Source of the DNA: an uncultured Hungatella sp.
GTDB taxonomy: Bacteria > Bacillota > Clostridia > Lachnospirales > Lachnospiraceae
DNA length: 36,536 bases
Assembly: GCA_947089145.1 (NCBI GenBank)
Contig: CAMUJH010000040.1
Coordinates: forward strand, 1 to 36,536
Reading direction: 5' to 3'
In this document: positions 5,849 through 14,521 of the stretch, piece after piece
How positions within the stretch are numbered: the stretch's first letter is position 1
Layout: each line of letters starts with the position of its first letter
Notes under the pieces: generated by a model
Told to the model about the DNA's origin: nothing
What the model saw: the letters and a program-made list of their open reading frames with translations, nothing else
The model's database searches: none
Program-made: the position numbers and the translations under genes

Positions 5849-7252
5849 TTACAGCTTTCGGTACTCCGCCATGTGCCCCGGAAGGGTCAGGGCTTTTAAA
5901 TTCATGCACTGCTCCAGCTGTTCAGGCGTCATAAGCTTCTGCTGCAGAACCAGATCGCGGACAGATACTCCGGTCTGCAGGGACTGCTTTGCAATATCCG
6001 CAGCTTTTTTATACCCGATGGAGGGACACAGCGCAGTTGCGATGGCCACGCTGGATTCTACCAGATGCTCACAGCGATCCCGATTGGCGGTAATGCCCAG
6101 GATACAGTTATCGATCAGAGTCTGGACAGCCCCGGTTAAGGTGTCTATGGACTCAAATATATTATAGAAAATAACAGGCTCAAAAGCATTTAATTCCAGC
6201 TGCCCTGCCTCAGCGGCAAGTGTGACAGTAACATCATTGCCGATCACATTGAAAGCTACCTGACTGACCACTTCCGGGATTACCGGGTTTATTTTGCCGG
6301 GCATAATGGAAGAGCCATTCTGCTTAGGCGGAAGGTTGATCTCCCCAAGCCCTGTTTTAGGCCCGCTGGATAAAAGGCGCAGGTCATTGCATATTTTAGA
6401 CAGGCTGACGGCACATGTTTTTAATGCGGAGGAGATATGTACAAAGCAATCCAGATTCTGGGTAGCGTCAAACAGGTTTTCTGCCTGGTAGCAGTTGGTC
6501 TGGCACACCAGATTCACGTTCTTTATAATATGGAACAGGTACACAGGATTGACATTAATAGCAGTCCCCACAGCCGTAGCACCTATATTCAGCCTCTGCA
6601 GATCTTCATCCAGCCCGTCCAGCCGCTCAATATCCCTTTTCACCACAGCAGCATAAGCCTCAAAAGACTGGCCCAGACGAATGGGAACCGCATCCTGAAG
6701 CTGAGTCCGGCCAATCTTCACCACATCGTCAAACTCCACGGCTTTCTGGTTCAATGCCTTGTGAAGCCGTTCCAGTTCTTTAACAAGAGGAGGCAGAAGT
6801 TCCAGAATCGTCAGTTTGCCGGCGGAAGGGATTACATCATTGGTGGACTGGGCCATATTTACATGATCATTGGGATGGACAATGGAGTAATCACCCTTCT
6901 CTCCGCCTAAAATCTCAATAGCTCTGTTGGCAATCACTTCGTTTGCGTTCATATTGGCAGAAGTTCCCGCTCCGCCCTGGATGGCGTCCACAATAAACTG
7001 GTTATGCAGCTTTCCGGCGATGATCTCGTCGCAGGCCTGAAGTATGGCCTTGCCGATACGCTCATCCAGAACATTGGCAGACATGTTGGTCATAGCCGCG
7101 GCTTTCTTTATTTTGGCCAGATTATTGATGAATACTGGATGCAGAGGCCGCCCGGTAATGTTAAAATTGTGCTTGGCCCTTAGTGTCTGAACTCCGTAAT
7201 AGGCCTTTTTAGGAACTTCCAGGGTTCCGATGGAGTCGGATTCCATTCTCAT
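5849..7252 (-). CDS. aspA: aspartate ammonia-lyase (aspartase)
   Basis: Aspartase converts L-aspartate to fumarate and ammonia in the cytosol, feeding amino-acid fermentation. The 467-residue length is typical of the fumarase C/aspartase superfamily. The signature loop GSSIMPGKINPV is at about 313-324 and is followed by IPEVVSQVAFNVIGND, the aspartase version rather than the fumarase NPTQCEAM version. STNDVIPSA (about 136-144) and GRTQLQDAVP (about 181-190) are the other active-site segments. AAAGGGG stands before the ATG. The gene is convergent with the CAP gene and diverges from xth. A possible TATAAT lies at 7287-7282 on the minus strand, without a clear -35. Confidence 0.9.
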   Translation of the reverse strand: MRMESDSIGTLEVPKKAYYGVQTLRAKHNFNITGRPLHPVFINNLAKIKKAAAMTNMSANVLDERIGKAILQACDEIIAGKLHNQFIVDAIQGGAGTSANMNANEVIANRAIEILGGEKGDYSIVHPNDHVNMAQSTNDVIPSAGKLTILELLPPLVKELERLHKALNQKAVEFDDVVKIGRTQLQDAVPIRLGQSFEAYAAVVKRDIERLDGLDEDLQRLNIGATAVGTAINVNPVYLFHIIKNVNLVCQTNCYQAENLFDATQNLDCFVHISSALKTCAVSLSKICNDLRLLSSGPKTGLGEINLPPKQNGSSIMPGKINPVIPEVVSQVAFNVIGNDVTVTLAAEAGQLELNAFEPVIFYNIFESIDTLTGAVQTLIDNCILGITANRDRCEHLVESSVAIATALCPSIGYKKAADIAKQSLQTGVSVRDLVLQQKLMTPEQLEQCMNLKALTLPGHMAEYRKL

Positions 7253-7591
7253 GTCTGTATACCCCTTTCTTAGGTTCAGATATTATATAGTATTGTCCGC
7301 AGCCATTTAGCATTGCCTGGAGCTGCCTGGCGGAAATAGCAGGTGCTGTATTTATTGGAATTTCTGCGAGGCAGTGCTAATTTGGGAGCTGATGCCAATG
7401 GCAGCGTACAGTTCAAAAACATATAGTGTTATTATATCAAATTCTATGACTCTTTCAAGTTATTTCATTATCTCTCCCCAATTTGTTAGTAATTTCTGAA
7501 AATTGGAAAATTTTTTTGAAATTAATTGCAGTTTTCATATTTCCTGTGCTATACTGAATTAATGGGAAATGAGAAGGGAGAAAACGAGAGT
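7253..7591. other. divergent intergenic region aspA / xth with a wide inverted repeat
   Basis: This 339-base region carries 12-base arms TTAGCATTGCCT (7307-7318) and AGGCAGTGCTAA (7369-7380), which are inverted with 11 of 12 positions matching and centres 62 bases apart, about six helical turns. The spacing suits either a large stem-loop or two operator half-sites. A tandem GCCTGG pair lies inside. The rest is A/T rich and holds the xth promoter. Confidence 0.45.
7526..7555 (+). promoter_or_regulatory. promoter of the xth operon
   Basis: TTGCAG (7526-7531) and an extended TGcTATACT -10 (TATACT 7550-7555) are 18 bases apart. Transcription would start near 7562, which rules out in-frame starts at 7526 and makes ATG 7592 the likely start of xth. 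Confidence 0.65.
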
Positions 7592-8347
7592 ATGAAAAAA
7601 CTGATTTCCTGGAATGTGAACGGATTGAGAGCCTGTGTCGGCAAAGGCTTTTTAGAATATTTTAAACAGGCGGATGCGGATATTTTTTGTATTCAGGAAA
7701 GCAAACTGCAGGAAGGGCAGATAGACCTTCCCCTGGAGGGATATTACCAGTATTGGAATTATGCCAAAAAGAAGGGATACTCGGGAACCGCCCTGTTTAC
7801 CAGGGAGAAACCGCTGTCTGTTGTCAACGGCATGGGAATCGAGGAACACGATCAGGAGGGGCGGGTTATTGCCGCCGAATATGAGGACTATTATGTTGTA
7901 ACATGCTATACCCCCAACTCCCAGGGCCAGCTGGCCCGGCTGCCATACCGCATGGAGTGGGAAGATTCATTTCTGGCATATCTGAAGAAGCTGGAAGAGA
8001 AAAAACCGGTGATTTTATGCGGCGACTTAAATGTGGCCCACAAAGAGATTGATTTAAAAAATCCAAAAACAAACCATGACAATGCCGGCTTTACAGACCA
8101 GGAGCGGGAAAAATTCACGAGGCTTCTGGAGGCAGGATTTATTGATACTTACCGCTATTTTAATCCGGATAAGGCGGAGGTTTATTCCTGGTGGTCTTAT
8201 CGGTTTAAGGCAAGGGAAAAAAATGCCGGGTGGCGTATCGACTATTTCTGCGTATCCCAGTGCCTGAGAGAGAGGCTGATCCGTGCGGAAATTCACACAG
8301 AGATTACCGGGTCGGATCACTGCCCGGTAGAATTGGTGATATCATGA
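7592..8347 (+). CDS. xth: exodeoxyribonuclease III (AP endonuclease)
   Basis: A DNA repair enzyme that cuts at abasic sites and has 3'-5' exonuclease activity. The 251-residue protein belongs to the exonuclease-endonuclease-phosphatase family: WNVNGLRA at 6-13, the metal-binding glutamate in IQESKL, GDLNVAH in the middle with the catalytic aspartate, and the C-terminal GSDHCPV with the catalytic Asp-His pair. The ATG is placed downstream of the mapped promoter. Its TGA overlaps the ATG of the next gene by four bases (ATGA), so translation is coupled and it is the first gene of a four-gene operon. Confidence 0.93.
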   Translation: MKKLISWNVNGLRACVGKGFLEYFKQADADIFCIQESKLQEGQIDLPLEGYYQYWNYAKKKGYSGTALFTREKPLSVVNGMGIEEHDQEGRVIAAEYEDYYVVTCYTPNSQGQLARLPYRMEWEDSFLAYLKKLEEKKPVILCGDLNVAHKEIDLKNPKTNHDNAGFTDQEREKFTRLLEAGFIDTYRYFNPDKAEVYSWWSYRFKAREKNAGWRIDYFCVSQCLRERLIRAEIHTEITGSDHCPVELVIS

Positions 8348-10155
8348 ATCTAATAACCATAGAACATTTAACAAAGTCGTACACAGAACGGCTGCTGTTT
8401 GACGATACAGACTTTAGCATCAACGAAGGAGAAAAAATAGGCATTATCGGCATCAACGGCACCGGCAAGTCCACGCTGCTGAAGATTGCGGCCGGGCTGG
8501 AAGAGCCGGATGGCGGAAATGTGGTGCGATGGCGGAATCTGGATATGCGCTATCTTCCCCAGAATCCGGGATTTGTGGAGGGAGATACCATATTGGAGAG
8601 CATTGTCCGGGATAATGAAGGGCATGCGCATATTTGGGATTTGGAAAGCCAGGCCAAAACCATGCTGACAAAAGTGGGCATTTTTGACTATGATGCCAAA
8701 GTAGAAACGCTTTCCGGCGGCCAGAGAAAACGGGTGGCATTAGTAAGTACGCTTATGTCAGATACAGATCTTCTCATTTTGGATGAGCCTACCAACCATC
8801 TTGACAGCCAGATGGCACAGTGGCTGGAAGAATATTTAAAAAAGTTTCGCGGTTCTGTTCTGATGATTACCCATGACAGGTATTTTCTGGACAGCGTAAC
8901 AAACCGTATTGTGGAATTGGACAAGGGGAAATTTTACAGTTATCAGGCTAACTACGAGGGATATCTGAAATTAAAGGCGGAACGCCTGGATATGGCGGCA
9001 GCCGCAGAGCGGAAACGGCAGTCCATATTAAAGGTGGAACTGGCATGGATTCAGCGGGGAGCTAGGGCGCGCTCTACCAAGCAGAAAGCCCATATCCAGA
9101 GATATGAGGCTCTCCGTGACCAGAAAGGGCCGGAGTCTGACAAAGAGGTAGAGATGGAGTCGGTTTCCAGCCGGTTAGGCAGGACTACTGTGGAGATCCA
9201 GGGACTGTGCAAAGCTTATGGAGATAAGGTGCTGGTGCGGGATTTCCAGTACATCTTCCTGAAAAATGACAGGATAGGCATCATAGGGCCTAACGGCAGC
9301 GGCAAATCGACTCTGATGAAAATGATTGCCGGATGGGAGAAACCGGATAAAGGCAGTATTGTCATTGGGCAGACCGTGAAGACAGGCTATTTTTCCCAGG
9401 AAAATGAGGACATGGATGAAAGCCTGAAAGTAATCGAATATATCAGAAACGCGGCGGAATATGTGCAGACCAGGGACGGAAGCATCAGCGCATCTCAGAT
9501 GCTGGAGCGGTTTCTCTTTCCGCCGGAGATCCAGTATACGGTGATCAGCCGCCTGTCAGGAGGGGAGAAGCGGAGATTATATCTTTTGCGGATTCTTATG
9601 GATGCTCCCAATGTGCTGCTTTTGGATGAGCCCACCAATGACTTGGATATCAGGACGCTTACTATATTAGAGGATTACCTGGACGGATTTGAGGGGATCG
9701 TTATTGCGGTATCCCATGACAGATACTTTCTGGACAGAATCGTGAACCGGATTTTTGCTTTTGAGGGTCAGGGACAAGTCGTCCAGTACGAAGGCGGATA
9801 TACGGATTACCAGGCTGCATATGAGAGAAAGTACCTGGAAGAGGGCGGGAAGGAAAGCGCAGAAAAAAGACCCGGCGAGAAAGCGCCAGGCCAGAAGGGC
9901 GGACGGGTCAGGGAGAAAAAACTTAAGTTTACTTACCAGGAACAAAAGGATTGGGAGATAATAGAGGATCAGATTCAGACATTGGAAGAAGATATAGCTG
10001 ATTTGGACAGAAAGATGGAGGCAGCAGCCAGGGATTTTGTAGAGTTAAAACGACTGATGGAAGAAAAGGAAGAAAAGGAAAAACAACTGGAAGAGAGAAT
10101 GGAGCGCTGGATGTACTTAAATGAACTGGCGGAAAGGATTGCTGCTGAGAGATAA
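8344..10155 (+). CDS. ABC-F family ATPase, Uup-like
   Basis: A 603-residue soluble protein with two ATP-binding cassettes and no membrane segment. The first has Walker A GINGTGKST (36-44), signature LSGGQRKR and Walker B LLILDEPTNHLD. The second has GPNGSGKST (about 316-324), LSGGEKRR and VLLLDEPTNDLD. Between them lies the basic inter-domain linker of ABC-F proteins. The last 60-70 residues form a charged coiled coil typical of Uup-type members. ABC-F proteins act on ribosomes or, for Uup, also in DNA transactions. Cotranscription with the repair gene xth fits a Uup-like role but does not prove it. The start is fixed by the four-base overlap with xth. Confidence 0.88.
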   Translation: MNLITIEHLTKSYTERLLFDDTDFSINEGEKIGIIGINGTGKSTLLKIAAGLEEPDGGNVVRWRNLDMRYLPQNPGFVEGDTILESIVRDNEGHAHIWDLESQAKTMLTKVGIFDYDAKVETLSGGQRKRVALVSTLMSDTDLLILDEPTNHLDSQMAQWLEEYLKKFRGSVLMITHDRYFLDSVTNRIVELDKGKFYSYQANYEGYLKLKAERLDMAAAAERKRQSILKVELAWIQRGARARSTKQKAHIQRYEALRDQKGPESDKEVEMESVSSRLGRTTVEIQGLCKAYGDKVLVRDFQYIFLKNDRIGIIGPNGSGKSTLMKMIAGWEKPDKGSIVIGQTVKTGYFSQENEDMDESLKVIEYIRNAAEYVQTRDGSISASQMLERFLFPPEIQYTVISRLSGGEKRRLYLLRILMDAPNVLLLDEPTNDLDIRTLTILEDYLDGFEGIVIAVSHDRYFLDRIVNRIFAFEGQGQVVQYEGGYTDYQAAYERKYLEEGGKESAEKRPGEKAPGQKGGRVREKKLKFTYQEQKDWEIIEDQIQTLEEDIADLDRKMEAAARDFVELKRLMEEKEEKEKQLEERMERWMYLNELAERIAAER

Positions 10156-10166
10156 GGGGGCTAACC

Positions 10167-12083
10167 GTGGAGACGTACAGAAGATTGACAGAAGAAGCGC
10201 AGAGATATCCGATAGGACTTACGATTATGGACAGAAAGCTGCACATATCGGTAATCGGAGCAAAGACAAGCTGCAGCCTGGTATTATTTCAACAAGAGGA
10301 AAGTGACGAACCAAGCCTTAAGATACCCATGGAGCCGGCCCAAAAAGAAGGCGATGTATGGAATCTGACAGTGGAAGGCAGATGGCCGAGAAAAACTATG
10401 TATTGCCTGGAGATGGACGGCGTCCTGAGGCCAGATCCCTGTGGACGGCAATTTACAGGCTGGGAACAGTGGGGAGATCCGGAGAATATCAACCATCTCA
10501 TGAAGAGCCCTTTATACGGAGAAGCTTTTGACTGGGAAGGGGACAGGACTCTGGAGACGCCGCTGCACGAGAGCGTAATCTACCGCTGCCATGTCCGCGG
10601 AATGACTTGCCACCGCTCCTCCGGTGTAAGGAATAAAGGGACCTTCAGGGCATTGATGGAAAAAATCCCTTATATAAAAGAACTGGGGGCAACGGCCGTG
10701 GAACTGATGCCGGTTAATGAGTTTCAGGAGATCCTGGTTCAGGAAAGCGAATGGAATCCTAAGGCGGCGCGGAGGCCGGAACCTACAGGGCGTCTGAATT
10801 ACTGGGGATATACCGGCGGATACTACTATGCTCCGAAAGCCTCCTACAGTAGCGGACAGAAAAAGCATCCGGTTTATGAACTGAAAAAACTGGTGAAGGA
10901 ACTTCACAGACAGGGGCTGGAACTGATTATTGAGCTTTATTTCAGCGGAAAAGAGAGCCCGGCCTTGGTTTTGGACATTATTCGGTTTTGGGTAAAAGAG
11001 TATCATATAGACGGAATTCATTTGGTGGGATATGCGCCTGTGGAGCTTATTGGGAAGGACCCGTATTTAAAGCGCACCAAGCTGTTTGCTACCAGCTGGG
11101 ACGGGGTGGGGGGAAGCAAAGATAAGCACCTTGCAGATTATAATGACGGCTTTCTGACAGACATGCGCCGCGTGCTGAAAGGCGACGAGGATCAGATACA
11201 TCCGCTGATCTTCCGCACAGGCAATAATCCCAAAGGCTATGGGGTTATTAACTATATGGCCCACACCAATGGATTTACCATGATGGATATGGTGTCTTAT
11301 GAGAGAAAGCACAATGAAGCAAACGGCGAGGACAACCGGGACGGCAGCGACTATAATTACAGCTGGAACTGCGGCCTGGAGGGAATGTCCAAGAAAAAGA
11401 AACTGGTGGAGATCCGCCTGCAGCAGATACGCAATGCCATGGCGCTTTTGTTTCTCAGCCAGGGGACGCCTCTTTTGCTGGCGGGGGATGAGGCAGGGAA
11501 CTCGAAATCGGGCAATAATAATGCGTACTGCCAGGATAATGAAATTTCCTGGATCAACTGGAATCAGCTGAGAACCAACAAAGATATTTATGAGTTTACA
11601 AAGTATATGATAGCATTCCGCAAAGCCCATCCTGTATTTCACATGGAAGAGGAAGCGCTGAACATGGATTATCTTGCCTGCGGCCATCCGGACATTTCAT
11701 TTCACGGGGAGAAGGCATGGCGGCCTGAATATGAAAATTTCCGCAGGCAGCTGGGAGTGCTTTACTGCGGCGAATACGGAAAAAAACAGGACGGAAGCCC
11801 GGATGATTATTTTTATGTGATGTATAATATGCATTGGGAGCCTCACGAGTTCGGCCCGCCCCATCTCCCGAAGAACCGGAGATGGCACCTGGCTGTGGAC
11901 ACAAGCCGCAGCGAGATCAACGGACACTATGAGCCGGGAAGGGAACCTCTTCTGGACGAGCAGAAAAAATATGTGGTAAATGGCAGATCCGTTGTGGTGC
12001 TTATAGGGAAAGTGTTTCAGACGGAAGGGGAGAACTGCAGCAGGAAAAAGAGAAAGGACAAAAGCAGATATGAAAAAATATGA
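10167..12083 (+). CDS. GlgX/isoamylase-like GH13 protein, catalytic residues lost (probable pseudoenzyme)
   Basis: The 638-residue protein keeps the fold of glycogen debranching enzymes (GH13 isoamylase/GlgX group): an N-terminal beta domain, a barrel with YWGYTGGYY, and the family segment KHNEANGEDNRDG (about 381-393). The active site is gone. The nucleophile strand, normally GFRFDLA, reads GIHLVGYA (V287 in the Asp slot). The acid/base strand, normally IAEPWD, reads FATSWD (T309 in the Glu slot). The third Asp, normally AHDGFT, reads HTNGFT (N368). The DVVxNH region is also missing (ELYFSG). It is therefore unlikely to hydrolyse alpha-1,6 links and may bind glycan or regulate. It starts at GTG 10167, six bases after GGGGG, 11 bases after the ABC-F gene, and overlaps glf by 14 bases. 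Confidence 0.85.
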   Translation: METYRRLTEEAQRYPIGLTIMDRKLHISVIGAKTSCSLVLFQQEESDEPSLKIPMEPAQKEGDVWNLTVEGRWPRKTMYCLEMDGVLRPDPCGRQFTGWEQWGDPENINHLMKSPLYGEAFDWEGDRTLETPLHESVIYRCHVRGMTCHRSSGVRNKGTFRALMEKIPYIKELGATAVELMPVNEFQEILVQESEWNPKAARRPEPTGRLNYWGYTGGYYYAPKASYSSGQKKHPVYELKKLVKELHRQGLELIIELYFSGKESPALVLDIIRFWVKEYHIDGIHLVGYAPVELIGKDPYLKRTKLFATSWDGVGGSKDKHLADYNDGFLTDMRRVLKGDEDQIHPLIFRTGNNPKGYGVINYMAHTNGFTMMDMVSYERKHNEANGEDNRDGSDYNYSWNCGLEGMSKKKKLVEIRLQQIRNAMALLFLSQGTPLLLAGDEAGNSKSGNNNAYCQDNEISWINWNQLRTNKDIYEFTKYMIAFRKAHPVFHMEEEALNMDYLACGHPDISFHGEKAWRPEYENFRRQLGVLYCGEYGKKQDGSPDDYFYVMYNMHWEPHEFGPPHLPKNRRWHLAVDTSRSEINGHYEPGREPLLDEQKKYVVNGRSVVVLIGKVFQTEGENCSRKKRKDKSRYEKI

Positions 12084-13179
12084 CTATATACTGGCAGGCA
12101 GCGGTTTGTTCGCAGGAGTGTGGGCATATCTTGCCAGGAAACAGGGAAAGCGCTGCCTGGCAGTGGAGAGACGGGAACATATTGGCGGAAACATTTACTG
12201 TGAGGAGACAGAGGGAATCCATGTGCACAAATATGGAGCACACATTTTCCACACCAGCAACCGGGAAGTTTGGGATTTTGTCAACAGCCTGGTGGAATTT
12301 AACCGGTATACCAACAGCCCGGTAGCCAATTATAAAGGCGAGATGTACAATATGCCTTTTAATATGAACACATTCAGCAAAATGTGGGGGATTTCCACTC
12401 CAGAGGAGGCCAAAGCCATTATTGCAAAGCAGAGATCCAGTATTGCCGGGGAACCGAAGAATCTGGAGGAACAGGCCATCAGCCTGGTGGGAACTGATCT
12501 GTACGAGAAATTAGTAAAAGGATATACGGAGAAACAGTGGGGACGGGACTGCCGGGATCTGCCTGCATTTATTATAAAGCGCCTGCCGGTGCGCTATACG
12601 TATGACAATAATTATTTCAATGATCTGTATCAAGGCATCCCTATAGGCGGCTATAATGCCGTTACGGAAAAACTGTTTGAAGGCTGTGACATTGAGTGCG
12701 GCGTTGATTATTTAGACAAAAAGGAGTACTATGACAGCCTGGGCGAAACCATTGTATACACAGGCACTTTGGATTCTTATTTTGGGTACTGCTTTGGAAA
12801 ACTGGAATACCGCAGCCTGAAATTTGAAACAGAGGTAATGGATACGGATAATTATCAGGGAGTTGCCGTGGTGAACTATACGGACAGGGAGACGCCTTAT
12901 ACCAGGATTATCGAGCATAAGCACTTTGAGTTCGGAACTCAGCCTAAGACTGTGATTACCAGGGAATATCCGGCGGACTGGCAGGAAGGAATGGAACCTT
13001 ACTATCCGGTGAATGATGAGAAGAATCAGAAACTGTATGAGAAATATGCCGCCAAAGCGGCAGAGGAAAGCCATGTGATCTTCGGAGGCAGGCTGGCGGA
13101 ATACAAATACTATGACATGGATAAAGTAATTGAGTCAGCCATGGAAAGAGCTTCACAGTATGGACTGTATCAAAGATAA
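12070..13179 (+). CDS. glf: UDP-galactopyranose mutase
   Basis: A flavoenzyme that interconverts UDP-galactopyranose and UDP-galactofuranose, supplying galactofuranose for surface glycans. The 369-residue length is standard. The N-terminal FAD-binding motif appears as ILAGSGLFAGVWA, then VERREHIGGNIY, and the GAHIFHT and family-typical EKQWGRD segments follow. The C-terminal GRLAEYKYYDMDKVI is typical of the family. The gene starts inside the 3' end of the GH13-like gene (14-base overlap) and ends at a strong terminator, closing the operon. No galactofuranosyltransferase is seen in the window. Confidence 0.93.
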   Translation: MKKYDYILAGSGLFAGVWAYLARKQGKRCLAVERREHIGGNIYCEETEGIHVHKYGAHIFHTSNREVWDFVNSLVEFNRYTNSPVANYKGEMYNMPFNMNTFSKMWGISTPEEAKAIIAKQRSSIAGEPKNLEEQAISLVGTDLYEKLVKGYTEKQWGRDCRDLPAFIIKRLPVRYTYDNNYFNDLYQGIPIGGYNAVTEKLFEGCDIECGVDYLDKKEYYDSLGETIVYTGTLDSYFGYCFGKLEYRSLKFETEVMDTDNYQGVAVVNYTDRETPYTRIIEHKHFEFGTQPKTVITREYPADWQEGMEPYYPVNDEKNQKLYEKYAAKAAEESHVIFGGRLAEYKYYDMDKVIESAMERASQYGLYQR

Positions 13180-13190
13180 ATTTTACCGAC

Positions 13191-13233
13191 AAAAGCCGGC
13201 GGGAGGCGGCAGATTAAGCCCCGCCGGCTTTTT
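13191..13233 (+). terminator. Rho-independent terminator of the xth-glf operon
   Basis: A perfect 12-bp stem (aaagccggcggg with cccgccggcttt), 17-base loop and a run of five T. Confidence 0.9.
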
Positions 13234-13251
13234 GAGTTGGGAAAATCCAGC

Positions 13252-14013
13252 TTATTGAATGGAGAAATCCACACAGATGCGGGCTTCAACGCTGACCTGC
13301 CCAGGTTCTACAGCCATATCCTCCTCCATGGCGGCGCCGTTGGACATGGCTGCCCTTTTGGTATAACCATCATATCTGGCTTCCTGCATATTAGAGTATT
13401 CTTCCACATGGACAATGGCGCCAAGAGTGCAGCCGCCTGCTTCAGCCATGGTCTGGGCTTTTTGGCGCGCAGAGTCAATGGCTTTGGCCAGGGCTTCCTG
13501 ATAACAGGAGTCATACTGGCTGGATAAATAGGAGATATGGTTAATATTGTTAATGCCTGCATCCACGCAGGCGGAAATTAAAGTTCCGGTCTGCTCAATG
13601 GTAACATCTGATACTGTAAGAGAGGTTTCCATCTCATAGCCTGTGATGGTCTGCCCTGCCGACCAGTCGTAAACAGGGTTCATGCCATATTTGGAAGTCT
13701 GGATAGATTCCTCGGCGATACCGAAGTCTTTTAAAAACTGGATCACCCGGGTCAGGTCTTCATTGTTTTTTTCCTGACAGGTTTTGGCGTCTTTTTCCTG
13801 AGTGAAAACAGCAAAACGGATCTCAGCCATGTCAGGTACAACCTTTACGGTTTCTGTGCTTTGGACCGTAATAACATTCTGCTCCAGGCTTTCTACCTGA
13901 AGGATATTGGGAAATGATACCGCCTGAGGAGCCTGTGCCTGGGTGCAGCCGGCCAGAGCAGCCATGCCTAACGATAATGCTGATACAGACAGAAGTTTTT
14001 GTATGGAATTCAT
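13252..14013 (-). CDS. SIMPL (DUF541) domain lipoprotein
   Basis: A 253-residue exported lipoprotein. The signal ends in lipobox LAGC (C23) after a hydrophobic core. The rest is a SIMPL domain (YggE/DUF541 family), recognisable by VQSTETVKVVPDMAEIRFAV and its conserved middle TGYEMETSLTV. The family folds into mixed beta layers and is linked to stress tolerance in Gram-negative bacteria, but its molecular function is uncertain. A GAAAGGA site precedes the ATG. It is transcribed alone, convergent with glf, and would sit on the outer face of the membrane. Confidence 0.85.
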   Translation of the reverse strand: MNSIQKLLSVSALSLGMAALAGCTQAQAPQAVSFPNILQVESLEQNVITVQSTETVKVVPDMAEIRFAVFTQEKDAKTCQEKNNEDLTRVIQFLKDFGIAEESIQTSKYGMNPVYDWSAGQTITGYEMETSLTVSDVTIEQTGTLISACVDAGINNINHISYLSSQYDSCYQEALAKAIDSARQKAQTMAEAGGCTLGAIVHVEEYSNMQEARYDGYTKRAAMSNGAAMEEDMAVEPGQVSVEARICVDFSIQ

Positions 14014-14254
14014 AAGGCTCAGTCCTTTCTTCTTTTTTCTCTATTTTACAGGAAAAGACAGGATAATGTATTGCTTTTCTCTTAATATATTAGGTCAAAT
14101 TATTGTTTATGTGGTATACTTAAGAAAGGCTTTGACAATTGCATGTCATAGAATTTTGAAGGCTGCATTGGGTGACGTCTGTTCGGCTATGAATGGGTCA
14201 CTACATGAATAAAAGGCTGCAGGCTGCAGGGCGCAAGGAGGGAAGAGGACGAAG

Positions 14255-14515
14255 ATGATTGAACTGTCTGGAATTATGGGGATTCCCCTGTTAAAAAAAA
14301 GCCGGTTTACCGGAAGCGATGGGGATTTAAAGTTTGTTCTTGAAAAACGGAGCGCTGATGGGGAAAAAGACCGGCTGGCAGCGGTCTGCTGGTTTGGGGA
14401 AACGTGCTCAGATGCGACTTTGGAAGAACAAAAGAAAGTCAGGTTGTTTCCTTTTACAGATGAAGGGCTGAGGGATGCCCAGAAATGGCTTAATGAACAA
14501 TTATCAGGAGGTTAA
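14255..14515 (+). CDS. small conserved-looking protein upstream of the sirtuin gene
   Basis: I do not recognise this 86-residue protein. It has no signal peptide or membrane segment. It is mixed alpha/beta by pattern, with a basic patch KKSRF near the start and a C-terminal helix DEGLRDAQKWLNEQL. Two cysteines occur in VCWFGETC. The gene ends six bases before the sirtuin ATG, so the two are cotranscribed and possibly coupled. Purine-rich AGAGGA sits 6 bases before the ATG. A role tied to the sirtuin is only a guess from position. Confidence 0.7.
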   Translation: MIELSGIMGIPLLKKSRFTGSDGDLKFVLEKRSADGEKDRLAAVCWFGETCSDATLEEQKKVRLFPFTDEGLRDAQKWLNEQLSGG

Positions 14516-14521
14516 GCAGAA

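Noticed and set aside
5849-7252. Fumarase C instead of aspartase
   Set aside because: The residues after the SSIMPGK loop (IPEVVSQVAF) are of aspartase type, not the NPTQCEA type of fumarase.
7526-7591. Upstream extension of the exonuclease III frame to 7526 or 7562
   Set aside because: The -35/-10 promoter lies inside this stretch and family members start at MKKLISWNVNG.
8230-8343. Upstream extension of the ABC-F frame
   Set aside because: Lies wholly within xth; the natural start is the ATGA overlap at 8344.
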